Positions 36,557 to 44,747 of a stretch of DNA of 64,000 nucleotides are shown one piece after another (the stretch's first letter is position 1; each line of letters opens with the position of its first letter). The position numbers and the translations under genes are program-made. The stretch is from Photobacterium atrarenae. GTDB taxonomy: Bacteria; Pseudomonadota; Gammaproteobacteria; Enterobacterales; Vibrionaceae. Location: positions 434,001 through 498,000 of the forward strand of contig NZ_CP101509.1 in the NCBI RefSeq assembly GCF_024380015.1, read 5' to 3'. The notes beneath the pieces are model-generated. The model saw only the letters and a list, made by a program, of their open reading frames with translations, was not told the DNA's origin and ran no database searches.

Positions 36557-38343
36557 CCTCGTTAACAACCCATCAGGCGTTTTACCAGCGCACCACAGCC
36601 CTGGCCAAAGAACTGGCTGCCATTGAAAGCGAAGCAAAGCAACAGGAACAGCAGCTACTGGATCGCATTGCTAAAGTCGTCCGCTGTGTGGATCAGGCAT
36701 CGGCGGTCCAGGCCAAGGCAACTTCAGCCATCGCGCGAGCGGTGCAAAGCAACCTGACGGATATCCGCCAGGTGATCACCGCATGGCAGAAGAAAGTCAG
36801 CAGTTACGAAACCGGCCTCTCCTTTCGCCAAAAATACGGTGACTCCCTGCTGATATTTGTCTATGGCAAAGTTAAAGCCGGAAAAAGCTCACTGGGCAAT
36901 TATATGGCAACCGGCCGGGGTGAACCGGATGCTGCCTGGCTGGACGCAGTCGCGGCACAGCTGCATCGGCCTGAATTCTTCTCAGAAGAAATTAATCTGG
37001 CGTTTGATGAGGCCATCAATCACGAGGAAGGATTCCAGATCGGCTCCCAAGAGACCACCAGTTGTATTCAGGGCTTTCAGGTACCCGGCATGACCTGGGT
37101 GGACTCTCCGGGCCTGCATTCAACCCACGGTGAAAACGGCGATCTGGCGCAGAAGTACGTGGAAAGTGCCGATTTGATTATCTATCCCATGAATTCCGCA
37201 CAACCGGGTCGTCAAACTGACCTGCACGAGCTGGAGTCCTTGCTGAAAGCCGGTAAGCGTATCTTGTTGCTCATCACGCGGTGCGATACGCTCGAATATG
37301 ATTTGGATGACGACACTCAGGAAATGGTCAAAACCCTAGTGATGAAACCTGAGCAGAATCGCCGCGATCAAGAAGCGCATGTCCAGAATGAACTCGACAA
37401 ACTGTGCGCGAATCTGGCGCTCAAGAACGTCGATACCTCAGCATTAACGGTGTCCGTCAGCTTTGCCGAATCACAGGGAAACAGTGAAGCCGCCATGGAT
37501 GCTTCCGGGCTGAATACCTTATTCAGCAAACTGGCAGCAGTCATCGACTCCGAAGGGATGGCCCTGAAAAAACAGGTACCACACCAGAATCTCCAGGCGT
37601 TTTATCGCGCGCTGCTGGAAGACGAAAACGAGCTGAGCATCACCCGACTGATCCAGCCGCTGCACAACGCGCTCAGTGAAATCACAGCACAGGAAACTCA
37701 GCTTGAGACCCTCACGGAGCAGCAGTTAGTCAAAATTCAAGCCTTGTTTGCCGCAGAGGTTGACGCCCAAGTCGAACAGTTCGCTGACAGCCAGGATCTC
37801 AAATCGCTGGATAAAGCCCTGAAAAACTGGATAGAGCAAGCCATCGACCAACACTACCGACCGAAACTGGCGCAACTTTGCCAGAAAGCGTTGGATGCCA
37901 TGGCAGATTTGCCACAGGAGATGAACTTGTGCGAGGGCTTATCATTCAGCGATACAACTCGCCAAATTGAAATTGATATCACCCGCAAGCGGGCGGCCGT
38001 GGGTGGCGGTGTCGGCTCGGTGATTGGAGGAATTGTCGGCGGGATGATCGGCGGCCCGGTCGGGGTTGCCATTGGCGGTACCGCAGGCAGTCTGATCGGC
38101 GGCGCCGGCGGTAAACTCCTCACCAGCACTAAGACCAGGGATGTGGTATGCGGCGATAACCGGGAAGAAATTAAAGATGCCTTGCTGACCAGCGGCGAGA
38201 CATGGATTGCGGAAACCCTGCGTGCGCATCAGGTCCATGCACGGCGCAACGTCTTTACCCCGGTGCGGGCGGCATTGACACTGATTTATGACGAAACCCT
38301 GAGTTTGCAACATTACATTGAAGGACAAAGAAAAGATGTTTGA
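36553..38343 (+). CDS. Dynamin-like GTPase with glycine-zipper membrane segment
   Basis: A 596-residue protein. A helical stalk-like N-terminus (residues 1-95) precedes the GTPase domain, with G1 GKVKAGKSS (105-113), G3 DSPGL (184-188) and a good G4 TRCD (242-245). A long helical region follows. Near residues 480-522 lies an alternating Gly-rich hydrophobic stretch (GGGVGSVIGGIVGGMIGG), which looks like a glycine-zipper membrane-insertion element. This order (GTPase, helical stalk, membrane paddle) is that of bacterial dynamin-like proteins. It is the only one of the three with a near-canonical G4. Confidence 0.8.
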   Translation: MTSLTTHQAFYQRTTALAKELAAIESEAKQQEQQLLDRIAKVVRCVDQASAVQAKATSAIARAVQSNLTDIRQVITAWQKKVSSYETGLSFRQKYGDSLLIFVYGKVKAGKSSLGNYMATGRGEPDAAWLDAVAAQLHRPEFFSEEINLAFDEAINHEEGFQIGSQETTSCIQGFQVPGMTWVDSPGLHSTHGENGDLAQKYVESADLIIYPMNSAQPGRQTDLHELESLLKAGKRILLLITRCDTLEYDLDDDTQEMVKTLVMKPEQNRRDQEAHVQNELDKLCANLALKNVDTSALTVSVSFAESQGNSEAAMDASGLNTLFSKLAAVIDSEGMALKKQVPHQNLQAFYRALLEDENELSITRLIQPLHNALSEITAQETQLETLTEQQLVKIQALFAAEVDAQVEQFADSQDLKSLDKALKNWIEQAIDQHYRPKLAQLCQKALDAMADLPQEMNLCEGLSFSDTTRQIEIDITRKRAAVGGGVGSVIGGIVGGMIGGPVGVAIGGTAGSLIGGAGGKLLTSTKTRDVVCGDNREEIKDALLTSGETWIAETLRAHQVHARRNVFTPVRAALTLIYDETLSLQHYIEGQRKDV

Positions 38344-39934
38344 ACACTTTCATACGGTGCGTACCGTATTTAATGCCTGCCAGAGCCAGTTAACGGCTTA
38401 CGTCGAGCCCGAGAAAGTGACGGCACTGGGCGCAGAAATCGAGGAAAGAGCCGCGAACTGTCAGCCGATCGTCATGGTGTATGGCGTCTATAACGCCGGA
38501 AAGAGTACCCTACTCAACGCCCTAATCGGACGCGAGGAAGCCGAAGTCGGCGATATTCCGAAAACCGATCGGGTCGATGCCTATCAAGTGGGCGATGTTC
38601 AGATCCTGGACACCCCCGGCATTGATGCGCCGATCGAGCATGAAGCCGTCAGCCGCGAACAACTGAAAAAGTCAGATGCGGTGATTTTTGTCCTGAGCAG
38701 CGACGGCGTGCTGGAAGAGCAACAGACCTATGAAGAAATCGGGAAAATTCTGGCATCCGGTAAACCCCTGCTCGTCGTCATCAACAACAAAAGTGGTTAT
38801 CAGGACAGTGATCCGGATTATGTCGCCCTGAAAGAGAAGTTTCGCACTAACCTGTATCAGCATTTTGCCGAAAACGAGCCCCTGCTGGCTCGCCTGAATA
38901 ACACCCCGGACTTCCTGGTCAATGCTGATCTGGCTTTGAAAGGCAAACTCACCGGCAAAACGAAACTGGTCAAATTCAGCCAAATCGAAGCCCTGGAAAA
39001 AGCCGTCGCCCGGCTGTTTAAAGAGACCGATAGTGCCCGTGTCGCATCGACATTGGCTTATCAGTTAAGCGAGCTATTGGAGGAAGCCATCGGCAAGGCG
39101 CAGGGACAAGCGGCGCAACATGAATTGCAGCAGCTGGAAGCCCTGATCACCAGCTTCGCCGATGCCAGAAGTACAGTGTTCGATAAAGTCAAAGCCCGGT
39201 CTGAAAAGGCAAAGCCCGGCTTCAAGACTGAACTGGTCTCTTTGTTTGAAGACGGTCGGTCCGATGCCGTTGAGCCAGTGCTGACAGCCTGGCAAAACGA
39301 TCTGGGAGATTATTTCGATTATCAATTGCAACGTGCCGCTAAAAAGCTGGACGCTGAGGCCGCAGAAGTGGCGAAAATATTCCGAAACTCGCCATCTTAT
39401 GCCGAGAGTTTTCACGATGACGATAACGCACAAGCTGAAAACGGCTCCGGCTTCACCGAGCTGTTAAAGGGGCTGGCGATCAAAGGCGGCAGAGCCGGCG
39501 TCAGCGATGAGCTCATGAAAGAAGGGATTATCTACGCTCTCAAACAAGGGAAATCCTTGGCCCCTGAAATCTTTAAAGGGATCGGCAAGAAAACCATGGA
39601 AAAAATGGCCAGTAAAGTCGTTCCTTTTATCGGCCCGGCAATCGACGTGCTTGTGGCGATTTATGACTACCTCAAGGCCAGAGAGCAAGAACAAGAGGAA
39701 ATGCGTCAGGCGCAGCAGCGTTCTGAGCGGATCCGGCTGCATGTGACAACTATGGTCGAGGAACTCTACGACGACTTCTATGAGCGAACCTGCGATACGT
39801 TAGAAGATACTTTCGAACCCATGACCTTGAGCCTGGAAAACAGCCTTCGCGAGCTGTCAGCCCAAGTCGGCGGGGTTGAATCGGATCTTCGTACTTTAAA
39901 ACGCGCCTTGGTGCAACTGAAGCAACCGGTGTGA
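38336..39934 (+). CDS. Dynamin-like GTPase, LeoA-like
   Basis: A 532-residue protein. G1 is GVYNAGKST (50-58), the switch threonine lies in DIPKTD (73-78), and G3 is DTPGID (92-97). G4 reads NNKSG instead of NKxD. Helical bundles fill the rest, with a hydrophobic stretch MASKVVPFIGPAIDVLVAIYDYL near residue 430 as a possible membrane-contact helix, and a final coiled coil. ATG 38336 has AAGGA 10 bp upstream and overlaps the previous stop by 8 nt; the in-frame TTG at 38318 is less likely. Size and layout resemble ETEC LeoA. Confidence 0.78.
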   Translation: MFEHFHTVRTVFNACQSQLTAYVEPEKVTALGAEIEERAANCQPIVMVYGVYNAGKSTLLNALIGREEAEVGDIPKTDRVDAYQVGDVQILDTPGIDAPIEHEAVSREQLKKSDAVIFVLSSDGVLEEQQTYEEIGKILASGKPLLVVINNKSGYQDSDPDYVALKEKFRTNLYQHFAENEPLLARLNNTPDFLVNADLALKGKLTGKTKLVKFSQIEALEKAVARLFKETDSARVASTLAYQLSELLEEAIGKAQGQAAQHELQQLEALITSFADARSTVFDKVKARSEKAKPGFKTELVSLFEDGRSDAVEPVLTAWQNDLGDYFDYQLQRAAKKLDAEAAEVAKIFRNSPSYAESFHDDDNAQAENGSGFTELLKGLAIKGGRAGVSDELMKEGIIYALKQGKSLAPEIFKGIGKKTMEKMASKVVPFIGPAIDVLVAIYDYLKAREQEQEEMRQAQQRSERIRLHVTTMVEELYDDFYERTCDTLEDTFEPMTLSLENSLRELSAQVGGVESDLRTLKRALVQLKQPV

Positions 39935-40046
39935 TCCCAATAGCTTGCGGCATAGATTCACGCCACAGCGCGGCGACAGTTTCGGTTTCCGATGGCTCAA
40001 ATGGGCCGTTCGTAAAACTTGAGACTGCTGGTTTACTTGGTTGCAT
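39935..40046 (-). pseudogene. Probable N-terminal remnant of a GNAT acetyltransferase gene
   Basis: The minus strand reads MQPSKPAVSSFTN, then GPFEPSETETVAALWRESM, from an ATG at 40046 with GGAAAG upstream. The second part matches the first beta strand and helix of GNAT enzymes. Beyond about 39935 the frame continues only as the antisense of the GTPase gene, so the C-terminal 100 or so residues are missing. Short similarity, so tentative. Confidence 0.35.
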
Positions 40047-40114
40047 ATTGCTTTCCATCCCTGTACCTATGCCGCGAGTGATTCAACCGAAACGGCTCAC
40101 TAAAATGTTCTCAA

Positions 40115-41032
40115 CTAGGGCACATAATTGAGCACCGGCCGCATGGCTTCGATGATCTCCAGTACCTGCTGGCGCAGCCAGCGCACACCGGGATCTGCTT
40201 CGGAGCGGATATGATAAGCCAGGCTGATCGGTGCCGGCGGTACATCCAGCGGCAATGGCTGGCTAATCAGATCCCCGGCGGCAATGTCATGATAGGCCAC
40301 CGGATAAGGCAGCACACAGAGCAAATCAGTTTGCTTGATCAGATCGATTGCCGCAGCAAAGCTGTTCACCGTCATCGCGATACGTCGCTGCATCTGATGC
40401 TTTGCCAGGGCTGAGCAAACCACACTTCCGGTATTGCCGGACAGCGATACCATCAGATGCTCAGCGCCAGCGAGGGCTTCAAGCGACGGGGCGGTTTGGG
40501 CGAGCGGATGCGCCGGTCGCATCAGACAGGTGAAGCGGTTATCAAACAGGTGCTGGCGAACAATCTTGCGGTTCTGGCTCTCATAATAATCCACCACCAA
40601 ATCGACTTCGGCGTCGACCAGCAGTGATTCCCCGTTGCCGCGAAACGGCATGGCGTACAAATTCACCTTCGGCGCCTGCTGCTCAATCCGCTGGCGTAGC
40701 GGCAGCCAGAGCATTCGGCTCATCCCGTCGGTCAAGGCGATGCGAAACGTGCGCTCACTGCTGGCAGGATCAAACCGCTGCTCGCTGGTTGCATCGACCA
40801 AAGTTTGGATCGCAGGGCGCACTTCCTGCCACAACACTTCCGCTCTCGGGGTTGGCTTGATCCCTCGCCCATCGCGAACAAAGAGTGGGTCTTTCCAGGC
40901 ATAACGCATCCTAGAAATCGCTTTCGAGACGGAAGGCTGCGTCAGTGCCAGTCGATCCGCCGCTGCCGTCACCGATTGTTCCGCCATAATGGCATCAAAA
41001 ATCACCAGCAGATTAATATCAAGTTTGGCCAT
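40115..41032 (-). CDS. LysR-family transcriptional regulator
   Basis: A 305-residue regulator. The N-terminal winged helix (DINLLVIFDAIMAEQSVTAAADRLALTQPSVSKAISRMR) is typical, as is the two-lobed effector domain behind it. GAGGGAAG precedes the ATG. It diverges from a medium-chain oxidoreductase gene, its likely target; a LysR-type dyad lies between them at 41138-41154. The inducer is unknown. Confidence 0.9.
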   Translation of the reverse strand: MAKLDINLLVIFDAIMAEQSVTAAADRLALTQPSVSKAISRMRYAWKDPLFVRDGRGIKPTPRAEVLWQEVRPAIQTLVDATSEQRFDPASSERTFRIALTDGMSRMLWLPLRQRIEQQAPKVNLYAMPFRGNGESLLVDAEVDLVVDYYESQNRKIVRQHLFDNRFTCLMRPAHPLAQTAPSLEALAGAEHLMVSLSGNTGSVVCSALAKHQMQRRIAMTVNSFAAAIDLIKQTDLLCVLPYPVAYHDIAAGDLISQPLPLDVPPAPISLAYHIRSEADPGVRWLRQQVLEIIEAMRPVLNYVP

Positions 41033-41137
41033 CTTCCCTCAACTTCCTTTGATTCCTTGCTCACCATGCTCGCTACAGTGCTTTCACCCTTTAGCGCATT
41101 AACACACTGAAACGATATCGCCACTCAGCGGCTCACT

Positions 41138-41154
41138 CATTCCCAAATGGAATG
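41138..41154. promoter_or_regulatory. LysR-type dyad between regulator and oxidoreductase
   Basis: CATTCC-N5-GGAATG is a perfect 6-5-6 dyad that contains the T-N11-A core expected of LysR operators. It lies about 83 bp before the oxidoreductase start and 106 bp before the regulator start. Confidence 0.5.
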
Positions 41155-41236
41155 ATATCTATATCAACCATCAATTTTACGACATAACTATATAAGAACA
41201 TAATGACTGTAAGCCAAACAAATGAGGAAAAACAAG

Positions 41237-42163
41237 ATGAAAGCAATCGTGATTGAGCAATACGGACCAGCCGACCAACTCAGCATCAGCCAGATCACTG
41301 CCCCGAAACCCGAAGACGGCCAGGTGCGAATCCAGGTCAAAGCCGCCGGCGTGAATCCGGTCGATACCATGGTCCGGGCCGGGATGCTGGAGAGCTTTTT
41401 CTCCCTGCCCCTGACTGCCGGTTGGGATGTTGCCGGTGTGGTGCTGGAGACTGCAGGCGACAGCCACGGGCTGCAAGTCGGCGATGAAGTAATGGCAATG
41501 ATCCCGATCGGCCAGCCGGGCGCTTATGCCGAGCAGGTGATTATCGACAGCGCATTGGTGGTGAAAAAGCCCCAAAACCTGAGCTTTGAACAAGCCGCCG
41601 GAACACCCATGGTGTCCCTGACCGCCTGGCAGGCCATTCATGACCTGGGCCAGGTCTCTTCCGGGCAAACCGTGTTGATCCACGGCGGCTCCAGTGCGGT
41701 CGGCGCCTTCGCGGTTCAGTACGCCAAGCTGGCCGGTGCCCGTGTGATTGCCACCGCTTCGGCTCCGAATCACCCTTATCTGCGTGAACTGGGCGCCGAT
41801 CAGTGCATCGATTATCGCAGCGAGCAGTTTGAAGCCATGGTCAGCGATATCGATCTCGTTGTTGCCGCCATCGGCGAAGAAGGTCTTCTGGAGCGTTCGC
41901 TCAAGGTCATCAAATCCGGCGGCAAGCTGGTCTCGACGCTTAGTGAAATTGCCCCTGAAATCGCCCAGGCCAGCGGCGTCACATTCCAGCGGGTCTGGGT
42001 CACCCCGGATCACAGCAAACTGGCCCACATTGCCAACTTACTCAGCGACGGTCAGCTATCACTGAAAATCGATTCTGTCTTTCCCCTTGAACAAGCCGCG
42101 CAGGCCCACCAGCGAAGCGAGTCCAGACGCGCGGTGGGGAAAATCATCCTGACCATAGCTTAA
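41237..42163 (+). CDS. Zinc-independent medium-chain NADP oxidoreductase (quinone-oxidoreductase type)
   Basis: A 308-residue MDR-superfamily enzyme. The GroES-like N-terminus (MKAIVIEQYGPADQL, AAGVNPVDTMVRAG) and the nucleotide-binding VLIHGGSSAVGAFAVQYAKLAGARV are clear. The catalytic zinc cysteines of alcohol dehydrogenases are absent. It should reduce quinones or enones with NADPH. ATG 41237 is supported by GAGGA at 41224-41228 and is preferred over ATG 41222. Confidence 0.88.
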   Translation: MKAIVIEQYGPADQLSISQITAPKPEDGQVRIQVKAAGVNPVDTMVRAGMLESFFSLPLTAGWDVAGVVLETAGDSHGLQVGDEVMAMIPIGQPGAYAEQVIIDSALVVKKPQNLSFEQAAGTPMVSLTAWQAIHDLGQVSSGQTVLIHGGSSAVGAFAVQYAKLAGARVIATASAPNHPYLRELGADQCIDYRSEQFEAMVSDIDLVVAAIGEEGLLERSLKVIKSGGKLVSTLSEIAPEIAQASGVTFQRVWVTPDHSKLAHIANLLSDGQLSLKIDSVFPLEQAAQAHQRSESRRAVGKIILTIA

Positions 42164-42193
42164 TCAGCACCAGAGAATCGCCAGTCCGCCCCC

Positions 42194-42217
42194 ACCAGCC
42201 CGCCCGGCGGGCCTGGT
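42194..42217. repeat. GC-rich hairpin after the oxidoreductase
   Basis: ACCAG-CCCG pairs with CGGG-C-CTGGT around a 5-nt loop, 30 bp after the stop codon. There is no T-run. It could slow transcription or protect the mRNA end. The rest of the 248-bp gap before the next gene shows nothing I can name. Confidence 0.4.
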
Positions 42218-42411
42218 GACATCCACCCGGTCGACTTGCTCCACTGCTCTGCTGGCCGACTATCCGGGTCGCTATATCGGACGACCGCACAGCAACACGG
42301 AGCAACATGTCCCCGGAGTTATATAGGAAATTTCCGGCATGGAGCAGACAAATCATTGCCCTTTTCTATACTTAGGGAATTCTCTTGAATGTTGACAGAG
42401 GAAGCCCGCAC

Positions 42412-42798
42412 ATGAAAAAGCCCGCAAAAATACTGACAACGGCCATGATCATGTTGTTCAGCCTGGTACAGATGCCTTTGACGCAGGCGGCAATGATCAC
42501 TACCGGTGAAGCGATCCAGGCGCAGCAAAGAAATATCGATCGGGACAATCTGCTGTCGATGCTGCAAAAGGATGAGCTGCGCGCTCAGCTGGCGGCGTAT
42601 GGCGTGGATGCGCAAGCGGCTGCCGAGCGGATCAGTCATATGACTGATGCAGAAATCGCCATGCTCAATGATCACCTGGATGAAATGCCTGCCGGCGAAA
42701 GCTTTCTCAGCGTGATCGGACTGATTGTTGTGGTCTTGGTTGTCACGGATCTGATCGGCGCGACGGACGTATTCCCCTTTATCAGGCCCGTCAGTTGA
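42412..42798 (+). CDS. PA2779-family small membrane protein
   Basis: A 128-residue protein with an N-terminal signal or membrane segment (ILTTAMIMLFSLVQMPLTQAA). The central part holds QAQQRNIDRDNLLSMLQKDELRAQL, and a second membrane helix (FLSVIGLIVVVLVVTDLIGATDV) is near the end. This is the PA2779 pattern; the function is unknown. ATG 42412 follows GAGGAAG. The stop overlaps the start of the next gene, its usual partner. Confidence 0.8.
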   Translation: MKKPAKILTTAMIMLFSLVQMPLTQAAMITTGEAIQAQQRNIDRDNLLSMLQKDELRAQLAAYGVDAQAAAERISHMTDAEIAMLNDHLDEMPAGESFLSVIGLIVVVLVVTDLIGATDVFPFIRPVS

Positions 42799-43796
42799 CA
42801 GCGATCTCCCCTCTCTTCCTGCCCCTGCAGCGTGTCCACATCTGGGGAGTCATCTTGATCTTGCTGTTGCTCTCAGGCTGTAGCACGTCTGGGTCATGGC
42901 GCGCGCAAATCAGCCCAGAACTATCGCTACCTGTCAGCGTGACGCTGGATGACACCCCGTTTTTCCCGCAAGACCGTTATCATTGTGGGCCCGCGGCGCT
43001 GGCGACGGTATTGAATGCATCGGGTATTGAAACCACTCCCGATGAACTGCTTCCCTACGTTTATCTTCCCGGACGGCAGGGTAGTTTACAGCTGGATATG
43101 ATCGCCACCACCCGTCGCTTCAAGCGATTGCCGTATAAAGTAGATGCCAGTCTCGCTGCAGTCTTGACTGAAATAGCAAACGGACAGCCCGTGCTGGTGA
43201 TGCAGAACCTGGGATTAAGCTGGTACCCACAGTGGCACTACGCCGTGCTCATCGGTTATGACCTGAATCAAAATACAGTGACATTGCGCTCAGGCAAAGA
43301 GCGGCGCCATGTGATCCCAATCGACACCTTTGAACAAACCTGGGCACGCGCGGGACACTGGGCCATCATGACCGTCAAACCCAATGAGATCCCTGTCACC
43401 GCCAACGCATCCGGTTATCTGCGTCTCGTGCACGATTTTGAAACACTGCATCCCGAACAGGCGGTGACCGCCTACCAAACGGCAATCGTTCAATGGCAAG
43501 ATGAGCCGCTATTATGGCTGGCCTTAGGGAACCTGTATTACCAGCAGAAGCAATTTAAACGCTCAGTCGAAACTTTCAGAGAAGGGCTGGCATACCATCC
43601 GCAGCAGGTTCAGCTGTGGAATAACTATGCCTACGGCCTTCGCGCCCGGGGATGTCAGGCCGCGTCACTAAGCGCGATTCAGTGCGCCATTCAAATCAAT
43701 CCAGCAGATCCGGCGCTCAGGCAAAGCCTCGCAGAATTGCAGGGCTCCGGCATTGAAATGAATCAAGGCTGCCCGGTTTTATCCTGCCCGCAATAA
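42795..43796 (+). CDS. PA2778-family lipoprotein with C39-like cysteine peptidase and TPR domains
   Basis: A 333-residue protein. A lipobox (LLLLSGCSTS) ends the signal peptide. The papain-like part carries the candidate catalytic cysteine in RYHCGPAALATVLN and a histidine in WHYAVLIGYD. From about residue 210, TPR-like helices follow (LWLALGNLYYQQKQFKRSVETFREGL). The start is a TTG at 42795 overlapping the previous stop (TTGA); no in-frame ATG or GTG lies before the signal peptide. It works with the PA2779 partner in an undefined envelope role. Confidence 0.8.
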   Translation: MTAISPLFLPLQRVHIWGVILILLLLSGCSTSGSWRAQISPELSLPVSVTLDDTPFFPQDRYHCGPAALATVLNASGIETTPDELLPYVYLPGRQGSLQLDMIATTRRFKRLPYKVDASLAAVLTEIANGQPVLVMQNLGLSWYPQWHYAVLIGYDLNQNTVTLRSGKERRHVIPIDTFEQTWARAGHWAIMTVKPNEIPVTANASGYLRLVHDFETLHPEQAVTAYQTAIVQWQDEPLLWLALGNLYYQQKQFKRSVETFREGLAYHPQQVQLWNNYAYGLRARGCQAASLSAIQCAIQINPADPALRQSLAELQGSGIEMNQGCPVLSCPQ

Positions 43797-43814
43797 TGTC
43801 ATCGATTCGCAACT

Positions 43815-43925
43815 TCACAGTGCCGCAATCACAACATCCAGCCCGTGTGTCATCAACCAGGGTAGAAATGCCCCGTAAGGCAGCAGGATCCCTAACAGCG
43901 TGAAGATAAGATAAGTTCCTGCCAT
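43815..43925 (-). pseudogene. Truncated DUF2834 membrane-protein gene, 36 codons left
   Basis: An ATG at 43925 with an ideal ribosome binding site (AAGGAGG, 5 bp away) opens a 36-codon frame. It starts MAGTYLIFTLLGILLPYGAF and continues with LPWLMTHGLDVVIAAL. This matches the first helix and conserved PWLxxHGLD block of DUF2834, whose members have about 110 residues. The frame then meets a TGA, and the sequence beyond is the 3' end of the convergent PA2778 gene. Either a decayed gene or a surviving single-helix microprotein. Confidence 0.65.
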
Positions 43926-44000
43926 GTCGACCTCCTTGTCGAAAAAGCGTGGTGATGAAGACCTTGAATCACAACGGCCTTGATTCGCGACTATCCTGAT

Positions 44001-44618
44001 TTACGACTGTCTTGAAAAGAGTAAATTCCCGCCGGAAAACCCGAGAAACAGCGCACAACTGCGGTTAAACAACCGGGCCATACGCGGCCTGGCAAACCAA
44101 TGGCGCAGGTAAACACCGAAGAGTGCGTAAATCGAGATCGCCAGGAGCTCCAGGACCAAAAAGCTCAGTCCTAACACAAAGAATTGCTCATTGACGTTCA
44201 ACACCGGATCGACAAACTGGGGCAAAAAGGCAGTAAAAATCAGGATGGCTTTAGGATTCCCGGCAGCCAGCATCATTTCCTGGCGAAACAGCCGAAAGCG
44301 GCTTTTCTCTGCCATCACCGGACTCAGCGGCGTTGCTTCCGAGCGCCAGAGCTGCGCCGCAATCCACAGCAGGTAAGCCGCGCCCAACAGCTTGATGGTC
44401 AAAAATAGGGTTTCAGAGGTATACAGCACCACCGCCAAACCAGACGCTGCCAGCGCAATCATTCCCACGAACGCCGTCAACCGGCCAAGTCCGGCCATCA
44501 CCGCGGTCGCAAACCCATAACTACGGGCATTATTCATTGCCAGCAAATTGTTCGGCCCCGGCGTCATATTGAGGGCAAAGCAGGCGGGCAAAAACAGCAA
44601 TAATTTCATGATTTCCAT
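44001..44618 (-). CDS. LysE/RhtB-family amino-acid exporter
   Basis: A 205-residue inner-membrane protein with about six helices. The N-terminal motif FALNMTPGPNNLLAMNNARSYG and the central GNPKAILIFTAFLPQFV are hallmarks of LysE translocators, which export amino acids such as homoserine or leucine. The substrate is unknown. GAGGAG precedes the first ATG; a second ATG three codons later is an alternative. Confidence 0.88.
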   Translation of the reverse strand: MEIMKLLLFLPACFALNMTPGPNNLLAMNNARSYGFATAVMAGLGRLTAFVGMIALAASGLAVVLYTSETLFLTIKLLGAAYLLWIAAQLWRSEATPLSPVMAEKSRFRLFRQEMMLAAGNPKAILIFTAFLPQFVDPVLNVNEQFFVLGLSFLVLELLAISIYALFGVYLRHWFARPRMARLFNRSCALFLGFSGGNLLFSRQS

Positions 44619-44692
44619 ATCATCTCCTCATCTCCGTGTTTCCTGACGGTGAGACGGGCGCTCTCATCAGGAATGTACAGGCAACTATACAC

Positions 44693-44724
44693 AAAAGAGC
44701 CGCTGGATAGACAGCGGCTCTTGA
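44693..44724 (-). terminator. Rho-independent terminator of phoX
   Basis: An 11-bp perfect stem AAGAGCCGCTG/CAGCGGCTCTT (44695-44705 and 44712-44722) with a 6-nt loop is followed by a short T-rich run on the minus strand. It lies 26 bp after the phoX stop codon. Confidence 0.85.
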
Positions 44725-44747
44725 AAAGAGAACAGCGAAAATCTGCG

